Notes: a model not told the origin generated them from the letters alone. DNA of 64,000 nt from Amyelois transitella (GCF_032362555.1 NC_083518.1:7452501-7516500), one strand, 5' to 3'; shown: positions 35,285 to 48,363, numbered from the stretch's first letter. Program-made: numbers and translations.

Positions 35285-35393
35285 CTTATAAACTTGGGAT
35301 AGATTAATAACCTATCCCAAGTTTATAAGCATTTGCCTTATCTTTTGCAACATCCATGGTAAAGATATGGAGTGGTTCTATTCTAAAGTGCCA
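35285..35393. repeat. Head-to-head SINE fragments forming a perfect 18-bp inverted repeat
   Basis: cttataaacttgggatag (35285-35302) pairs exactly with 35312-35329 around a 9-nt loop. Sequence to 35393 continues as reverse SINE A (catccatggtaaagatatggagtgg). Confidence 0.75.
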
Positions 35394-37839
35394 GAAATTA
35401 TATATTTAATCGTATTATATAGTTAAGTGTGTATTAGGAACTAGCGGCATCCATAGGTAGCCTTCAAAACTTTAACTCGTATGTCTGGTCTAGGTTGCTT
35501 GCTAAATACTAAATTCTAGTTTGGTTTTAGTGTGTGATATGGCGTATAGGTGGCGTTTTATTTTGGTCTGTTTTCAGGCTAATTATATACATAGATCTAC
35601 AACATTTAGCTTCATAGAACTATTATTATATTTTGATTTTTATGCGTATATAACGGACGTAAATGATGTAGGTTAGGCCTCGTCTTGCTTACCACCAGGC
35701 AGATTAAAGTCAAACGCACTCAAATAATGTATAAAAAAGTAAGAGATTAACCCGATGAACGTGTTCCCAAAAAAATGTACTTAATTTTACTTAAACGCTA
35801 ACATATGTAGGTGATGAAATTGAGCTTCAAAGAAAATGGGGTTATGTTAATTAGGTTATGTCATGGCATATAAGAATCTCCCATATCAAATTAAGATTCA
35901 TTGATCCAATTAATTTTATATTTTTTATACATTTTCTTCACTTTTCTACTAATGTAATTTCTCCTATCACGAGCAGAATTAATGGTATTTCCCATTAATT
36001 TCCTATAAATGTTTCCCTTTACGCAATGCTAGCATGTGATCTAGTTCCGCGTCCGCTATCGCGTCCCATGTTGTGTCACGTATCCTTTGAATTGAACGTT
36101 AATTCTTTATCAATTATTTTTCATGTTATTATTTAAGGTATTTATAACAATATTTGTTTTCAAGCTTTTGCTTGTAGCTTCGTTAGCTTGGGATTGGAAT
36201 CTTGGGAAAAATTTAAAAGAGGTTTCGCAATGTATTTTCCACTGAATGTAATAAAGTCCCCAAGAGAATTATTTCTTCAGATAAAAATATAAAATCAAGA
36301 AATCTTAGGATACATTGATTTAAGAATTCGATCTTGCTTACAATTCCATTACCAGCTATTCATGTTGCACTCTTTGGAACATACAGAAAAGATAATTTAT
36401 TCCGACAGTACAAAAACGAACTCCAGACAAGCCAGCAGAGCACAGAACACCTAGGCTCAAACCTTGCTCTGTGCTATAAACAAACAGACAAGTTGATCAA
36501 CATGTCTCGATCCCGCGGCCACCGTTTAAGTCCAGACCGGATGTTACGCAATGGTCCCGTGCCATTTGTAGCGGTCCACTTTCTATCGAGGATGTGACAC
36601 GCCTGACAACTTGAGCTGCACACTTTATTAACCCCCGATGCTAAAAGAAATGTGTGTTAACATTATTTGTTTGTTAAAACATTTGAAGGGGACGTTAAAT
36701 GGAGCCAATGACAACAAAAACCTGTTCATAAAAATGGCGACCCTGAAAAAAAGGATTTCGACATTCATAATTAAGCCGGCGTCTCTCCTCTGCAATAATC
36801 TTTTCTACCACATTTCTTCGGGGAGATGCCATTAGCATTTTTACTGTAATTGTTATGGTACCTACCACCCACAGCTCATTATAAAGTTTCTTTCTAATGA
36901 TACAAAACGCAGAATATACGTGTTAAGGTTAAGTTAGTTAGTTGGTAAGGTTAAGTGTTGAAATCAATCAATCCTATTTTTTTGTTGACACAGGTTCTAC
37001 AATATGTGTTTGGCCAGTCTGCTTATTGCGTATAAACTGTATGAAATTTCCCTCACGTATTTTAAAGCCATTGTATTGCGTTGTGTTACAGTAATCTTTA
37101 GTACGTGTCATCGGTATTGGGTCACATTTTATTTAATTATGCAATAGTTCGTGGTCAGCTTTATACTATAATTGACCCTTGAAATTAATGATAATTAAAT
37201 TAACACATCATACAAAGGGCTCATTCGTATACACGGGTGACAGCAAATTTTCGGTGTTCTGTTCACACTCATTATCACGTCTTTTTACCTTACGGGGTAA
37301 ATATAGACTCGAAGACTGTTGGCAAGCTAGATGACTTAGGTATTAAAAAGTGACAGGTGGTTGAATGAAGGATCCTAAGTGCAGCTGGTACCCATGATGT
37401 GTGGTTATGTTATGTTATGTTTTGCGATTTTGACACTTTTATACAGTAGAAGACTTGAAATTTTGAACTTGTCTTATAGTTCTCTTAGTAGCTATTGTTA
37501 GATTTTAGTTCAAATTAGTGAAGTATACATACGAGTTTAAAAATATATATCTTTTGTTTTCAAAATCTGGAATTTTCAACTCCAGTGTTGTGGCATATCT
37601 TAAAAAAGGCAACCTAGGTAAACACTGCCTTATAATGAAAGAAAATAAACGTGTGTGCACCATTTTCTAGCACCTTTCGCGTGGCAAGTGCACCGATTAC
37701 GGTACCCTGTGATTTTGCACTTGCGTAAACTGTGTAAACACCACGAGTGTCATTGATCTGTCGTGTGCATTGTGATAATGAATTACGGAAATGCCAATGT
37801 TGCTATTTTTTCTGAACTAAATTAACTTTGGCCTGTGGT

Positions 37840-38045
37840 GCATGTTAATCTTGGGTTTTTCATTGATGAAGTTTTCTTCTCACTTCTCTTAATATAAATA
37901 TGTATGGGATAACTACAAGCTGTCCTAAAGTAATCCGGGCCAATCACATTAAGTTTACATTCCATCATGACCTGACCGGTGATCGAACCTGAGTCTTTGT
38001 GGTTTGGAAGCAGGAAAACAACCACTGCGCCAAACAGACCGTCAA
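37840..38045 (-). mobile_element. tRNA-derived SINE with A and B boxes
   Basis: On the minus strand tggcgcagtgg (A box) is followed about 35 bases later by ggttcgatc (B box), then gatggaatgtaaacttaatg and an AT-rich end. The promoter layout is tRNA-like, but the acceptor stem and cloverleaf are absent. Confidence 0.7.
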
Positions 38046-38849
38046 TGATTCCAGGAAAATATGTATAATAAAAAACTGAAATTTTATTTCATCATATATT
38101 TTATTACAAAATGTCGGTCGTTAAATAGTTTTTAGTCGACTGCGGTCGAAATAAACTCTTATTTGTCGATGCACTTATAACTAAAAGAAGTTTATATACA
38201 AAAGTACTACCAGGTACTAACTCCCACAATTACATACAAACTTGACTCCTCCGTCACATGAATTTGAAAGAGATCAAGTGAAACTCAAAATACTGATATT
38301 TTTAGCAAACACATTAAGATACAAAAATATAAAAAAAATGGTTTATCAAAAAAGAAAAATAACAAAATATATTATTAAACCCCGAAAGTCTTTTTGGATT
38401 GGTAACAAAAATATATAAAGTATCAGATATAAACAGAATAATGTTTTTAAAAGCTATCCAAGTTTTCAGCATTGGTTCAGAACTTGAGGCACAAGAACTT
38501 CCAATAGAAAATTATAGGCAAGTTTGAACTTTAAATTTGAACATTTCCGCATTGGATGGCACATTTTTGGTTCCCCTCAAAATTATTTGAAAACTGCCCT
38601 TAATGAAATAGTTACTTAAAGAATTTTATACTGTTTAAAAAGTCACCCAGTATATAAAACTATATCATTATGATTGCACATCCCACAAACCCTATGACTT
38701 ATATCCACAATGCAGAAGACTCACTCACCCATCCTATCCTAACTAAAGCTACATCACACATTATTATATTCGTACACTTTGTTTGACTACGTTATAAAAG
38801 CCCATATAAAAATGCCTTTACATTTTAAACGTTTAATACCTAAGTCGGG

Positions 38850-38855
38850 TTTATT
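38850..38855 (-). terminator. Putative poly(A) signal of the gene at 39108
   Basis: AATAAA on the minus strand about 253 bases after the stop codon. Confidence 0.4.
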
Positions 38856-39107
38856 CGTTTAGTATTAAAGCATGAGTCCAGAAAATAAGTCAGTCATAAT
38901 ATTAAATCTCAGATTTCAAACATATTTATCACCACGCGTCTTAAAACATTTTCATTTCTATGCATTCTTTTACTTCGTACCTACTACACTAGAATGCAGA
39001 AAACTCCTTTCATCGATAAAATACATCTTCTGTTTCTCATCAAAGTAAACCTGTCTCTATTTTCTAACCACGCTTTAATACGAAATGATTGTAACGCCAT
39101 TTAAATT

Positions 39108-42100
39108 TTACCATAATTTGGCATGTCCGGACAGCCCGTGGCCGAGGGATATCCCTTGTCCGATCCCGTGTCCTATCCCGTGTCCGATCCCGTGTCCAAA
39201 TCCGTGGCCGATGCCGACATGGCCAAAGCTATGGCCGAGAGAAATACCCTCGTGTAAGGCCGGGGCTACGACGGATTTCACAACGGGGACGGCTACGGGG
39301 GCGGGCACGGGGACAGCGACGGGCTTGGGCACAGCGACAGGGTACGGCTGGGGTACGGGTACGCCGACCTGAAAATAAGTAGGTGACAACAGTTTCGGTT
39401 ACATCGAAAATGTGTTTATAATTATCTTTCCATTATAATCTTTTCCATAAAGGGCAAAGCTATAAAGTCTACGTCATATAGCTCACATTATGAGGAACAT
39501 AATATAGACTTATTAACCAAATATATAACACTGCAGCCCAAATATTTAATACAGCTTTAACATACTGCACTCCAGAAAAATAACAATACTGCTTTGTCGG
39601 ACACCAGTATTGAGGCAAATAAAAAAAAACAAAAAATGAAAGACGTTAAAACACAAGATAACTTACTTGTTTGATGACGGGGACGGGTACGGCGTGCGGC
39701 ACGGGTACGGGCACAGGGCGGTCCACGGGTACAGCCACGGGCCTGTCGACGGCCACAGGGTACGGCCTGGGTACGTGAACTGGGTAGGGACGGTCAACTG
39801 GTACTGGAACTGCGACCTAAAATTGAGTAAATTAATACCAATATTATTCTTGTATTATGATGAACAAATGCCGGCATTTTATGTACTTTATCACTTAATT
39901 ATTTCTTAACATTGAAGACATTGTAGTTAGATCAAAATTGTATTAACGATTTCACAGTCAAATAAAGTCAGCACTGATTAGGGTTATGTATAATGAAAGA
40001 GGTTGAATGAACGCTTTAATAATTATACCGTGAATAAAAATCTTCGAGCCAAAATTTTGGAAGTAGGTAAAGGTCTTACCTTGACAGGGTACGGCACCGG
40101 TCTATCGACTGCCACAGGGTACGGGGCGGGTACGGGTACACCGACGTGTTTCGTCACCGTCGTGTGGACGTCCGCCCCGACCACGGCCCCGTGACCCAGG
40201 GCCAAACCTGAGCTGTACCCTAGGCCTAACCCATAGCCGTGGCCCAAACCTGTAAATAACAAAATGTGTTTCACCACCGTAGAAAGGCTTCCTAGTTAAT
40301 GATCCTGATTCATTCAGGAGTTAGAGATTGATGGAAAATCTTCGCAGCCAACCTATTACTTGTATCTAAGGGTATCTTAGTTCAATTGCCAACCGATGTT
40401 CTTACGTTAAGAGAAAACACCGTGAGGAAACCTGCATATTACGCAACCGCCTCATCATGACTTAATAAAGTGTTCTCCTGCTAAGGTCTGACGGGATGGT
40501 TTCGTGTAAAAACCTGACTTGACAATCCAGAATCGTGATCAGAAGCACACCTTGGGATCTAAGGAGGAGAGGACGTAACTGGGACTTTCGTAAGGTGGAT
40601 GAAGATAATCGATATTAATATTTTAAAGAGGTGAAGTTTTTTTTCATTATATACGGGTGTTATAGGCTATGTATCTATCATGGGCCGTAAGTTATTAAAT
40701 TTCTACTCACCAATCCCGTGGGCGAGTACGGGTGCGCCGGCGGCGTAGTGGCCGACAAGGCCGCTCCGTTTCTGGATGACTTTGCTCGGTTCCGCGAGAA
40801 CTGATGCTGTCACAAGTAGGGTAAGGATCTGAAATTATTGTTAGATTTTATCATTAGTAGATTTTAGAAGAAGATATAACTTGACTGCTTTTCAGGGGAG
40901 AAGAAGGATTATTTATATCATAGACTTATACTTCCAGTTGATGTTCTACTAGGAATCCTTAGCGAATAACGAGCTTTAATATAAGATGTGTTGAAATTTA
41001 CTTACTAGTAAAGTACCTAATACTTACTTAAGTACTTGAGATGTCTTTATTTAGGAAAAAGACAGAACTAAAGGGTTAATCATTTTATATTTATGTCCTT
41101 ATCGCTGACACCACTTATGGGTAATAATAAAAAAATATAATAAACACACAGATTGAGCTTACCTCATAGAAAATAAATAAAATAAATAGAGAATTCGAGA
41201 CAACTTTCTAAAAGAATTTTTAATTTAATACATAACTGTACAGAAAAACATCCAATCAAATCCGTTATGAAAATTATGAACGCACAAACCGATGACACTG
41301 CACTCGTGTGCATACATTATCGCAAACAATGCCTACAAAACATACTTTTACTTGTTACGTGTAATGACTTCATAGCTGCTTCGAATTCAGAGGGTGATAA
41401 ACGAAATTTTGATCGTGACTCGGGTGAAGAATCAATTTGTTTGGTCAATGTATTGGGATTTTGCTAATATGCGATGGGCTAGCAACTTGTCACTATTTGA
41501 ATGTCAATTCTATCATGAAGCCAAACAGATGAACGTGGCCTATTAAGACTATCGGTTCTATTTACCCTGCAAGGGATAATGTACTTTATTATGTGTATGT
41601 AATGTGTTTACGATTTTGTCAATTTTCAGTTGCATATTAATGCGATGGTTTACACTTTATTGCACTACGGATATTCCAGGAACTTTAAGACCCAGACTCT
41701 AAGAAATGAACTGATTAAGCAACCTACTCAGTGTAAGTAATCTTTTTTCCAAGAGGGTCAAAGAGAGTGAAGGATTTATGGTGGGAAAAGAAACATGCAC
41801 TTTATTGCACATTTAGGCAATTGGATATGTATAATATTAATATTAACAAAAATGTAAAAGTAACATAATATGATGACATTATGATAATGGAAGTAACAGT
41901 CCATTCAAGTAAAAAGAACAGATTATTCTGAACGATACCTACCGTGATTCTATAGATGATATCAACTTGATACATGGTTTAAACTTTAAATTAAGGTGCG
42001 ATGTAATAGTACCACTATATCCTGTTTTTTATGTCAAATGTGTCAAGCAGTAAATACTTTGAAGCAGTAATATTACGTTCAGTACTATAAAAAACTCTTT

Positions 42101-43024
42101 ATTTAAACGAACAGCAGAGAAAGTAACATGGGAGCATCCACTTTAGAGGATTTCCCGAAATTTCAGCGGGGACGGAAATTAACGGGATTTTCGTATGATG
42201 CGAACGGAGCCGTAAGTTTTAATAAGTCTGATTTTTTATTCATGATTCTTACTTTATGTTATCTATTGATCCTGCACATTGGGATCTCTGAGTTTGTAAT
42301 ATAAACAGCTTACCTGAGGGACGCAGGCAGCTTACCGCCGAAACTTTCCCAGATAAAGATTCATAACATCTAAAGTATCACTTGTTAGGTGTAGCGAAAA
42401 GTTAAAAGTTGGGTAACTTTAAAGCCGAGCTAAGAATGCTGTAGGAAATAGTAAAAAGACATATTCCGCTTTACTGGTCTTTATATTCGCTATGGATTTA
42501 AAGTGATAGGTGCAATAATTGTGTATAATTGTTTTTGAGGCATGTATTCTTAAAAGTTATTAGTAAAAATTGAAGCGGGTTTTATTATAAGTGGAAAAGT
42601 ATTCATTATTTTGATAAAATTTCATCTGAGTGTTATAAAAGCCCATTGGGATTTGCGTTACCGCTTAAGAAGCTACCTAAATTTTAAGAAGTAATGACCT
42701 AACTCTATTTTCATTACTAACTACTACTAATAACCAATTTTTTGAAGTTCAAGAATTCCGTACTTAAGAACATTAAGAGGACGAATTATTTATGTTATTA
42801 ATAATCATAAACTTATTTATGAATTATTATAAAAGCCACTGGACCGCTTTTGATGATATTTGGCACAAAGATAGACAACCTTCAAGAGCATAATATTTTT
42901 TCTGGAAATTAACACGGGAGCGAAACCCTGCGAAAAGGTAGTTTTTCACATGAAAATTCCCAACGCGATACGAAAGCCAGACGCTATCTCAAAATTTACA
43001 AAATACACTTACAAAAACCTTCAT
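39108..43024 (-). CDS. Secreted Val-Pro / Gly-His repeat protein (cuticle-type), 5 exons, 236 aa
   Basis: Exons in transcript order: 43013-43024 (MKVF), 40711-40828, 40080-40249, 39667-39816, 39108-39368; phases 0,1,0,0. The signal peptide is MKVFILTLLVTASVLA. A KR site (VIQKRSG) follows, then a Gly/Leu/Tyr/His segment (GLGHGYGLGLGY), a VTKHVGVPVPAP section, VDRP-containing VPV repeats, and a C-terminal GHGIGHG tandem stretch ending SGHAKLW. The VDRPVPVPV units match those of the gene at 12935, so the two are probably paralogues. No chitin-binding R&R domain is seen; a structural extracellular role is inferred. Intron 1 is 2.2 kb and contains SINE and other repeat debris (41467-41580; about 42140-42190; about 42840-42930). 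A TATA box lies about 105 bases upstream of the start. Confidence 0.85.
39140..39235 (-). repeat. Coding tandem repeat GHGIGHGIGHGIGQG
   Basis: Three to four near-identical 12-nt units (on plus: gtccgatcccgt, gtcctatcccgt) in the last exon of the VPV/GH protein. Recent slippage is likely because the units are nearly identical in DNA. Confidence 0.75.
40380..40595 (+). mobile_element. SINE (cgtgaggaaacctgcat module plus B tail) in intron 2 of the VPV/GH gene
   Basis: Reads caccgtgaggaaacctgcat, then gtctgacgggatggtttcgtgtaaaaacctgactt and gaggacgtaactgggact. Confidence 0.55.
41467..41580 (+). mobile_element. SINE family A, 3' half (intron 1 of the VPV/GH gene)
   Basis: gcgatgggctagcaacttgtcactatttgaa through aagccaaacagatgaacgtgg to ccctgcaagggata. 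Confidence 0.7.
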
Positions 43025-43126
43025 TTTGCCTGAAAATCACAACACCACACTTTGTTTACAAAACTCAAACTGAACACCACGGTTTGCGAGTCACTAGGCA
43101 TATGTGACCACTGTAGGAAGTTAGGG

Positions 43127-43134
43127 TTTATATA
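43127..43134 (-). promoter_or_regulatory. TATA box of the gene at 39108-43024
   Basis: TATATAAA on the minus strand, about 103 bases upstream of the start codon. Confidence 0.55.
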
Positions 43135-44724
43135 ACGCTGATTACCCCTCTACTAGGGACTTGTATATCGCAATGAGGCAGTGGGATAGTGGATATCTAG
43201 ACCATTTTGGGAATTTAATACTCAAGTTTAACCTATATTATGACTCAGTGTTATTTATGCCCGACTGTATAATTAAGAGGGTTATGATTTTTAGGTGTGT
43301 GTGTTATTTATTTCGTATTATAATTTTGTCTTTTATTTTGAAGAGTGTTGTTAGATTGGATTTTATTGTGAAAAAATGAAATAAACCTTTTTCTTATTTT
43401 TTTTTTATTTTGATTAACAGAAGACTTTATTAAAATGTTGATGCATTCATTGCATAAATTTTCACGATAACTATAGGAACTAACTGTTATCGTATAAATA
43501 ATCCGTTAGTCTATAAATGCCGTAAAAAGTAAACCGTAATCAAGAATTATAGTAGATTTGGGCCGATTCTGGATTTTACGATGGAAGGGAAAGAGATCAA
43601 AGAGATATTGGACGTTCAAAAGATAAGTTAAAAACGTTCCTATTCCATCCTATTGCTGCCAAGCGGAGTTTTCTTCGTATCACCGTATATTAGTTTGATT
43701 GCTAAACTTTTTGGGAAACCTGCACTTTCAGACAACTAGATTACCCAATAGAAAAATGTAGACCAAAGTGAATCTCGGGCTCCTCGCCAGGCCCACTGCC
43801 TGTCTACCGCAGGCACGGGACTAATGAAACTAACCCTTAAAAGAAGTGATGGAGACAAAGAGATAAACATGTGACTATTTACACTGTTTTGGTTGAGTTT
43901 TGAGTTTGGATAGGGCAACACAGGCAAGATATTCTTGTTTTTTTTTTCTTTTAAACTCTGTTTCATATCTGCAAGTTATCGTTTTATACATCGTAGAACT
44001 TTATCGTCTAATAGTTAAGTGCAGTGTGAAGATGATGTGATGTGGTGAACTGGTACATGCCTTGGGTCCAGGCTTCGATTCTTGAGGCTTCTTCTTCGAG
44101 GCTTGAGCGCCGATGTGCCGCCTTTTTTCCTAATCTAGCTTATTTCTCTCTGAATATTAATAACATATATATATATAGTATCGTGCTAGTTTTTGTTCTT
44201 AAATTATGTGTTGTCTATATTTTTCTTGCATTCTATTTTCGAAAAAGATTACTTTTAATTTTTTTACTTAGTAATTCAACTTGACCTATATTTTTTTATG
44301 GCAAAACTTTGTGTGCACGAAACGTAGATATTATTAAAAGGTTATATTGTACCATAGAATTGTATTTATTGTTTTCTTGTCAATACATTTAGACCTTTCG
44401 TGTCCTAGTGAACTTTTGCCATTTAAAATGGACGGCAATTCAATAAAGACTAGATATTCCTTTCTATATTTTTGCCTACAAGTATACAATTACTCATATT
44501 TTTGAGTGAAAATTTTTATTTGGGCATCATTGACAATCCCATAGGAAATTTAAGGATTTATTTCATGTAAATCATATAAACTCGTTGCTGTATTATAAAA
44601 CTTCACTGTAGATAATTATAAAACAGGCAAATATGGTATTTTAACGGGAAATTATATCGGGATATTACAAGTTTAGATGCTAAAAAAACCATCATGCTGA
44701 GTTGTTTTTGGAGTGGCTCACAAT

Positions 44725-44937
44725 TCATTCATTCATTCATATGATCTCGTCTATACCCCTTGCGGGGTAGACAGAGCCGGCAGTCTTAAAAGACTAATAG
44801 GCCGCAGAATTGAAATAGATTGAATATAAATTCAAATAGTGACAGGTTGCTGGTCAATCGCTTAAAAGACGAATCCCAAGTATCTCTTAGTCGCCTTTTA
44901 CGACATTCATGGGAAAGATATGGACTAGTAGCTAAAC
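44725..44937 (-). mobile_element. SINE family A, head-truncated, minus orientation
   Basis: Starts in an (attc)n tract instead of (tatg)n, then gtctatacccc.ttgcggggtagacagagcc, gtgacaggttgct, and ends near catgggaaagatatgg. Confidence 0.7.
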
Positions 44938-45350
44938 ACTGTATCTATTATTTAGATGCTCGTTCATAGTGGCCGACTTTGTAATTTAGAAGGCAACATA
45001 AATATTTAGAGGTGAATAATGTTATAATAAGGAAGCCTACTTAATAAGCACCTATTTTTAATTAGTAAAGCAATACACTGAACATAGATAAATGGATTTT
45101 GTTTAAATAGTTATAAGTACATACTATTAAAATAAACATAAGGTTTACGTAAGAAATAAGGAAATTTCAGTCACTTACATTTGGTAATTGAGTATTGGTA
45201 ATCTAGCCATTATTAGCGTTAGAACTGACAGGTTAAAATTATGTAGTAAATGCATAATCACAGAAATGGAATCATTATGTTCACACCCTAGTTTAAAGGT
45301 AGCTAATGTTGAGGCACTAGACTTTCTCACTTTGACCACACTCCGGTATT

Positions 45351-45477
45351 GACATACATACATAAAATCAAGCCTTTTTCCTGGAGGGGTAGGCAGGGAC
45401 TACATCTTTCTACTTGCCACGATCTCTGCATGCTTCCTTCGCTTCATCCACATTTTTAACTCTCTTCATACAAGTTC
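45351..45477 (-). mobile_element. LINE 3' fragment
   Basis: Plus strand acatacatacataaaatcaagcc..ggaggggtaggcaggga, ccacgatctctgcatgcttcc, cttcgcttcatccacat; complement of the SAYPSGKEA-encoding 3' end. Confidence 0.75.
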
Positions 45478-45539
45478 GTCTTCAAACAATACGGTTGACT
45501 CGATACCTATATTATGATAAGGAAAAATGAAATTTATTA

Positions 45540-45785
45540 AGCTTATTATGCTTATATTATCGTGTAGAGGGAGCAATGATTCGGCTCGACCGCCACCAAA
45601 GGGAAGATCTTCCGCCAGGCTAGGTGTTAGGTATGCCTGGGGAATCGCGGCTCCGTCGATGTTGTGTCGGAGGTTGTATAAATCCTTCCAATCCGTGAAA
45701 TCTTTGTTTTCGCGATAAGACATTTCGCTGACTGATAACGTCGCGTGATTTTGTTTTTATGACTTGTGGCGTAGAGATTTCTCCA
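45540..45785 (-). mobile_element. Second copy of the dispersed repeat seen at 18509-18843
   Basis: Matches 18660-18843. The minus strand has an 85-aa open frame beginning MSYRENKDFTDWKDLYN and including AEDLPFGGGRAESLLP. The LPFGGGRA element is shared with the other copy (LLFGGGRA). Element class unknown. Confidence 0.5.
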
Positions 45786-46206
45786 CAATCAAATGTGGGA
45801 CGTCCTGGCAGAATGAGAGTACCTAACAAGCTTGCATGAAGACACTTTCGCATTTATTATATTTGAATATGAACAAAGTTTGTTTTTCTTGAACTTGTAC
45901 TATACATATACATACTCGCCACAGCTTTCGTCACAGATTTACTCTGTCAATGAAAACATTATTTTTGTTTTTTTTGTCGCGATAAATCATAAATCTGGGA
46001 TCTTAGCCTCAGATAAAAAGACAATAAACACTTTATTGTATAATTAAATAATAGATACTAAGTGAGAAATTATAACTTTTTTTTATTCTATATTTATTTC
46101 AAATAGTTCAGGTTCAAAAATCATTTAAATCTATTTTGTGATTGTTTTCATAATAGTTTTTTTCATAACCATATTCCGATCGCATGAAAAGCGAGCACAT
46201 TAGACG

Positions 46207-46255
46207 ATGGCGTGTCCATTCTGTACATCAATACTATTGTTACTCTGTGCTATGG
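46207..46255 (+). CDS. Orphan first coding exon encoding a signal peptide
   Basis: ATG at 46207 opens MACPFCTSILLLLCAM, a plausible signal peptide, and is followed directly by a good donor (atggg|gtaagg type) at 46256, leaving phase 1. No downstream exon of matching phase could be identified in the window. It may be the start of a gene with a distant second exon, a relic, or chance. No TATA box is evident. Confidence 0.3.
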
Positions 46256-46660
46256 GTAAGGCAGGATAGTCTAAAACTAAGTAGTATCCTTGCATAATAT
46301 TCTAGCATAAATTCGTACGGCACTGTTAACTTGTAATGGAGAAATATAGGACGCTTACGTAAGCGATTAGCGTATTTTGAATATTGCTTGTATTCTGTTC
46401 TAATTTCAAAACTTGTTCCTTTCGTGAGAACTCGGTTATTTCGGTAGTTATTAGTGTAGGTACATCTCTTTTACCATAGAGTAAATTTTTCGTGCATTTA
46501 AATTTTACATTGGTGGTCGCGCTAGAAGAATACGTACGTAGTATGTACGTAGGTAGCTATTGAGACCCACCATGGTAAGAAAGTATTTTTTCATAGTTTA
46601 GTTTATTTACATAATATGCTACTTGCAGCTTTTTTCAGAAATGTGAAAGAGTATCGTTGC

Positions 46661-46835
46661 AAGTGTGCCGTGTGGTTCTCGGCACTTTAGAATGGCACCA
46701 CTTTATATGTTTCCCATGGATGACGTAAAAAGGGACTGAGGGAAAGGCTTGCGATTCTTCTTGTAGGCGATTGACCAGCAACCTGTCACTGATCACTTGT
46801 CCGGACTGTCTACCCCGCAAAGTATGTAGAAGTGA
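46661..46835 (+). mobile_element. SINE family A with internal loss
   Basis: gtgccgtgtggttctcggcac, ttcccatggatgacgtaaaa, accagcaacctgtcac, then directly to ctgtctaccccgcaaag. Confidence 0.75.
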
Positions 46836-47705
46836 AAAGACCGCTTGTTTTAAATTTGAATGAATGCTTTATTTTCATTATGTGAAATTAAAGTAATTAT
46901 TATAATTTAAATTAATAACAGACGTCATTTGAAAGTGCCACTTTGTAGTGAGATCTTGTGATAACGAACCTCATTAATGAGAAATTTGCTAAAAAAATTA
47001 AGATATTTCTACGTAAAACAACACAATCAGAGCAAAGATTTATGACTTAGATATTACACCGCGCAAAACCGTATTGTCATGACATTACTCAATTTAAAGG
47101 ATTTTGTCGCGATGCCGTAGATTTAAAGACTAGCATCATTACATTATAGAGTGCGCGTAGGCAGAAGTACTTGTATGACCAGTTAGTAGAACGAGGTTGG
47201 GATAAGGAGAACTCTTTTTACGCGACGCGACCCTTTACCCGCGATATTTTATATTCTATATAAGTTTTGATTTCTATTTTTGCTTTGCAGTAAAATGTTC
47301 AAGTACCTTTGCATTCTTTTTTTGGACCAAAATTCTATCCGATATTTAAAAAAGCCTAAAAAAACTTGAATATTGTTTTTTTTCTAATTTAAACAAGTTT
47401 TTTTTAAGGTCAATTTGTCGTTGTGTGCCTACTGGTAGAAATTTCTTTCGAAATAAGTAGTGATTTTATTCAAAGTTTTATTGTACTATATACTGTTGTA
47501 CATAAGTACTTAAATGAAACTTAATGATAAAACAAATCTTACATTTAGGATCGCGCTCTACGAGTGGCAGTTATTCTAGCTTAAATAAACTGGCCGAGTT
47601 TGTGTAACAACGTGAGCGAGATTCAGAATGGCCCTTGTAAAGTCCGGTCGACCAAGTGAGGTGTTCGGTTTTAAAATTGAGTGCTAAAGAGATAATTTGC
47701 TTGAT

Positions 47706-47822
47706 TACATAAATCATGCCTTTTTCCCGAAGGGTAGGCAAAGACTACATCTTTCCACTTGCCACGATCTCTGCATACTTCCCTCGCTTCATCCACATTC
47801 ATACCTCTCTTCGTGCAAGCTC
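47706..47822 (-). mobile_element. LINE 3' fragment
   Basis: Plus strand tacataaatcatgcctttttcccgaagggtaggca through catccacattcatacctctcttcgtgcaagctcg. Confidence 0.75.
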
Positions 47823-48363
47823 GATTGCGTTTTAATTTGCTTGATTACTCGCTTTTTAGACCAGAATTTTTGGGACATTGCGTATAATGCTGATTTTTTA
47901 AGAAGTATTACTCTTATATAGGGTATCAGGTAGCGAAAACGCATAGACTGTGAAATGCTTCTTTGATTGTACAGGGAAAGGCGTATATGTAGTCTTAGGA
48001 TCGGTCTTTTGGGCGATAGGTAAGGAACCTTTCATAATCTCTGAATCTCAATTCCATAAAGTCATCATGTAAGGTAAACGTGATCCCTGAATCTTATGTT
48101 TTGACTGTTGGCTCCGTTTAGCCGGTATGCAAACTTGTATGTGCCCATCTTCTTAATCAAGTAGGTAAGTACTTAGCCTTGTCTTGTGTCTATTAACTCT
48201 GTTTACTCCGTAAGGAATAAAAATTGTTAAGTATGCTTGCACTTGAATTTAGCGCACGTTGTAAGTGACCCTTGCATCAGCGCCGTCGCAGGCGATCGCA
48301 GATAGCCGCTGTTGCGAAGCGGCCGGCTGCTGGCTACTTCTACTGACTATTGTTCTTGCTCAA

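Larger units (their letters stand above)
31819..39107. other. 7-kb gene-poor stretch with repeats
   Basis: tRNA-type SINE (32060-32230), SINE piece (32470-32690), deleted SINE A with target-site duplication (33388-33585), inverted SINE fragments (35285-35393), diverged SINE-A tail (37265-37370) and tRNA-type SINE (37840-38045). A plus-strand frame at 36334-36597 shows no domain; part of it (36500-36600) is a GC-rich island. No gene is supported. Confidence 0.5.
43135..46206. other. Gene-poor region with repeats
   Basis: SINE A (minus) at 44725-44937, LINE tail at 45351-45477 and the dispersed repeat at 45540-45785. Frames at 43161-43379, 43736-43966 and 44042-44284 are AT-driven or unrecognisable. 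Confidence 0.5.

Noticed and set aside
37840-38045. tRNA gene
   Set aside because: A and B boxes are present but there is no cloverleaf or anticodon arm; it is a SINE.
42141-42228. Exon-like ATG frame (MGASTLEDFPKFQRG) with a gtaagt donor
   Set aside because: The sequence matches the dispersed repeat containing ttcccgaaatttc..ggggacg also seen near 26670 and, in reverse, at 59620.
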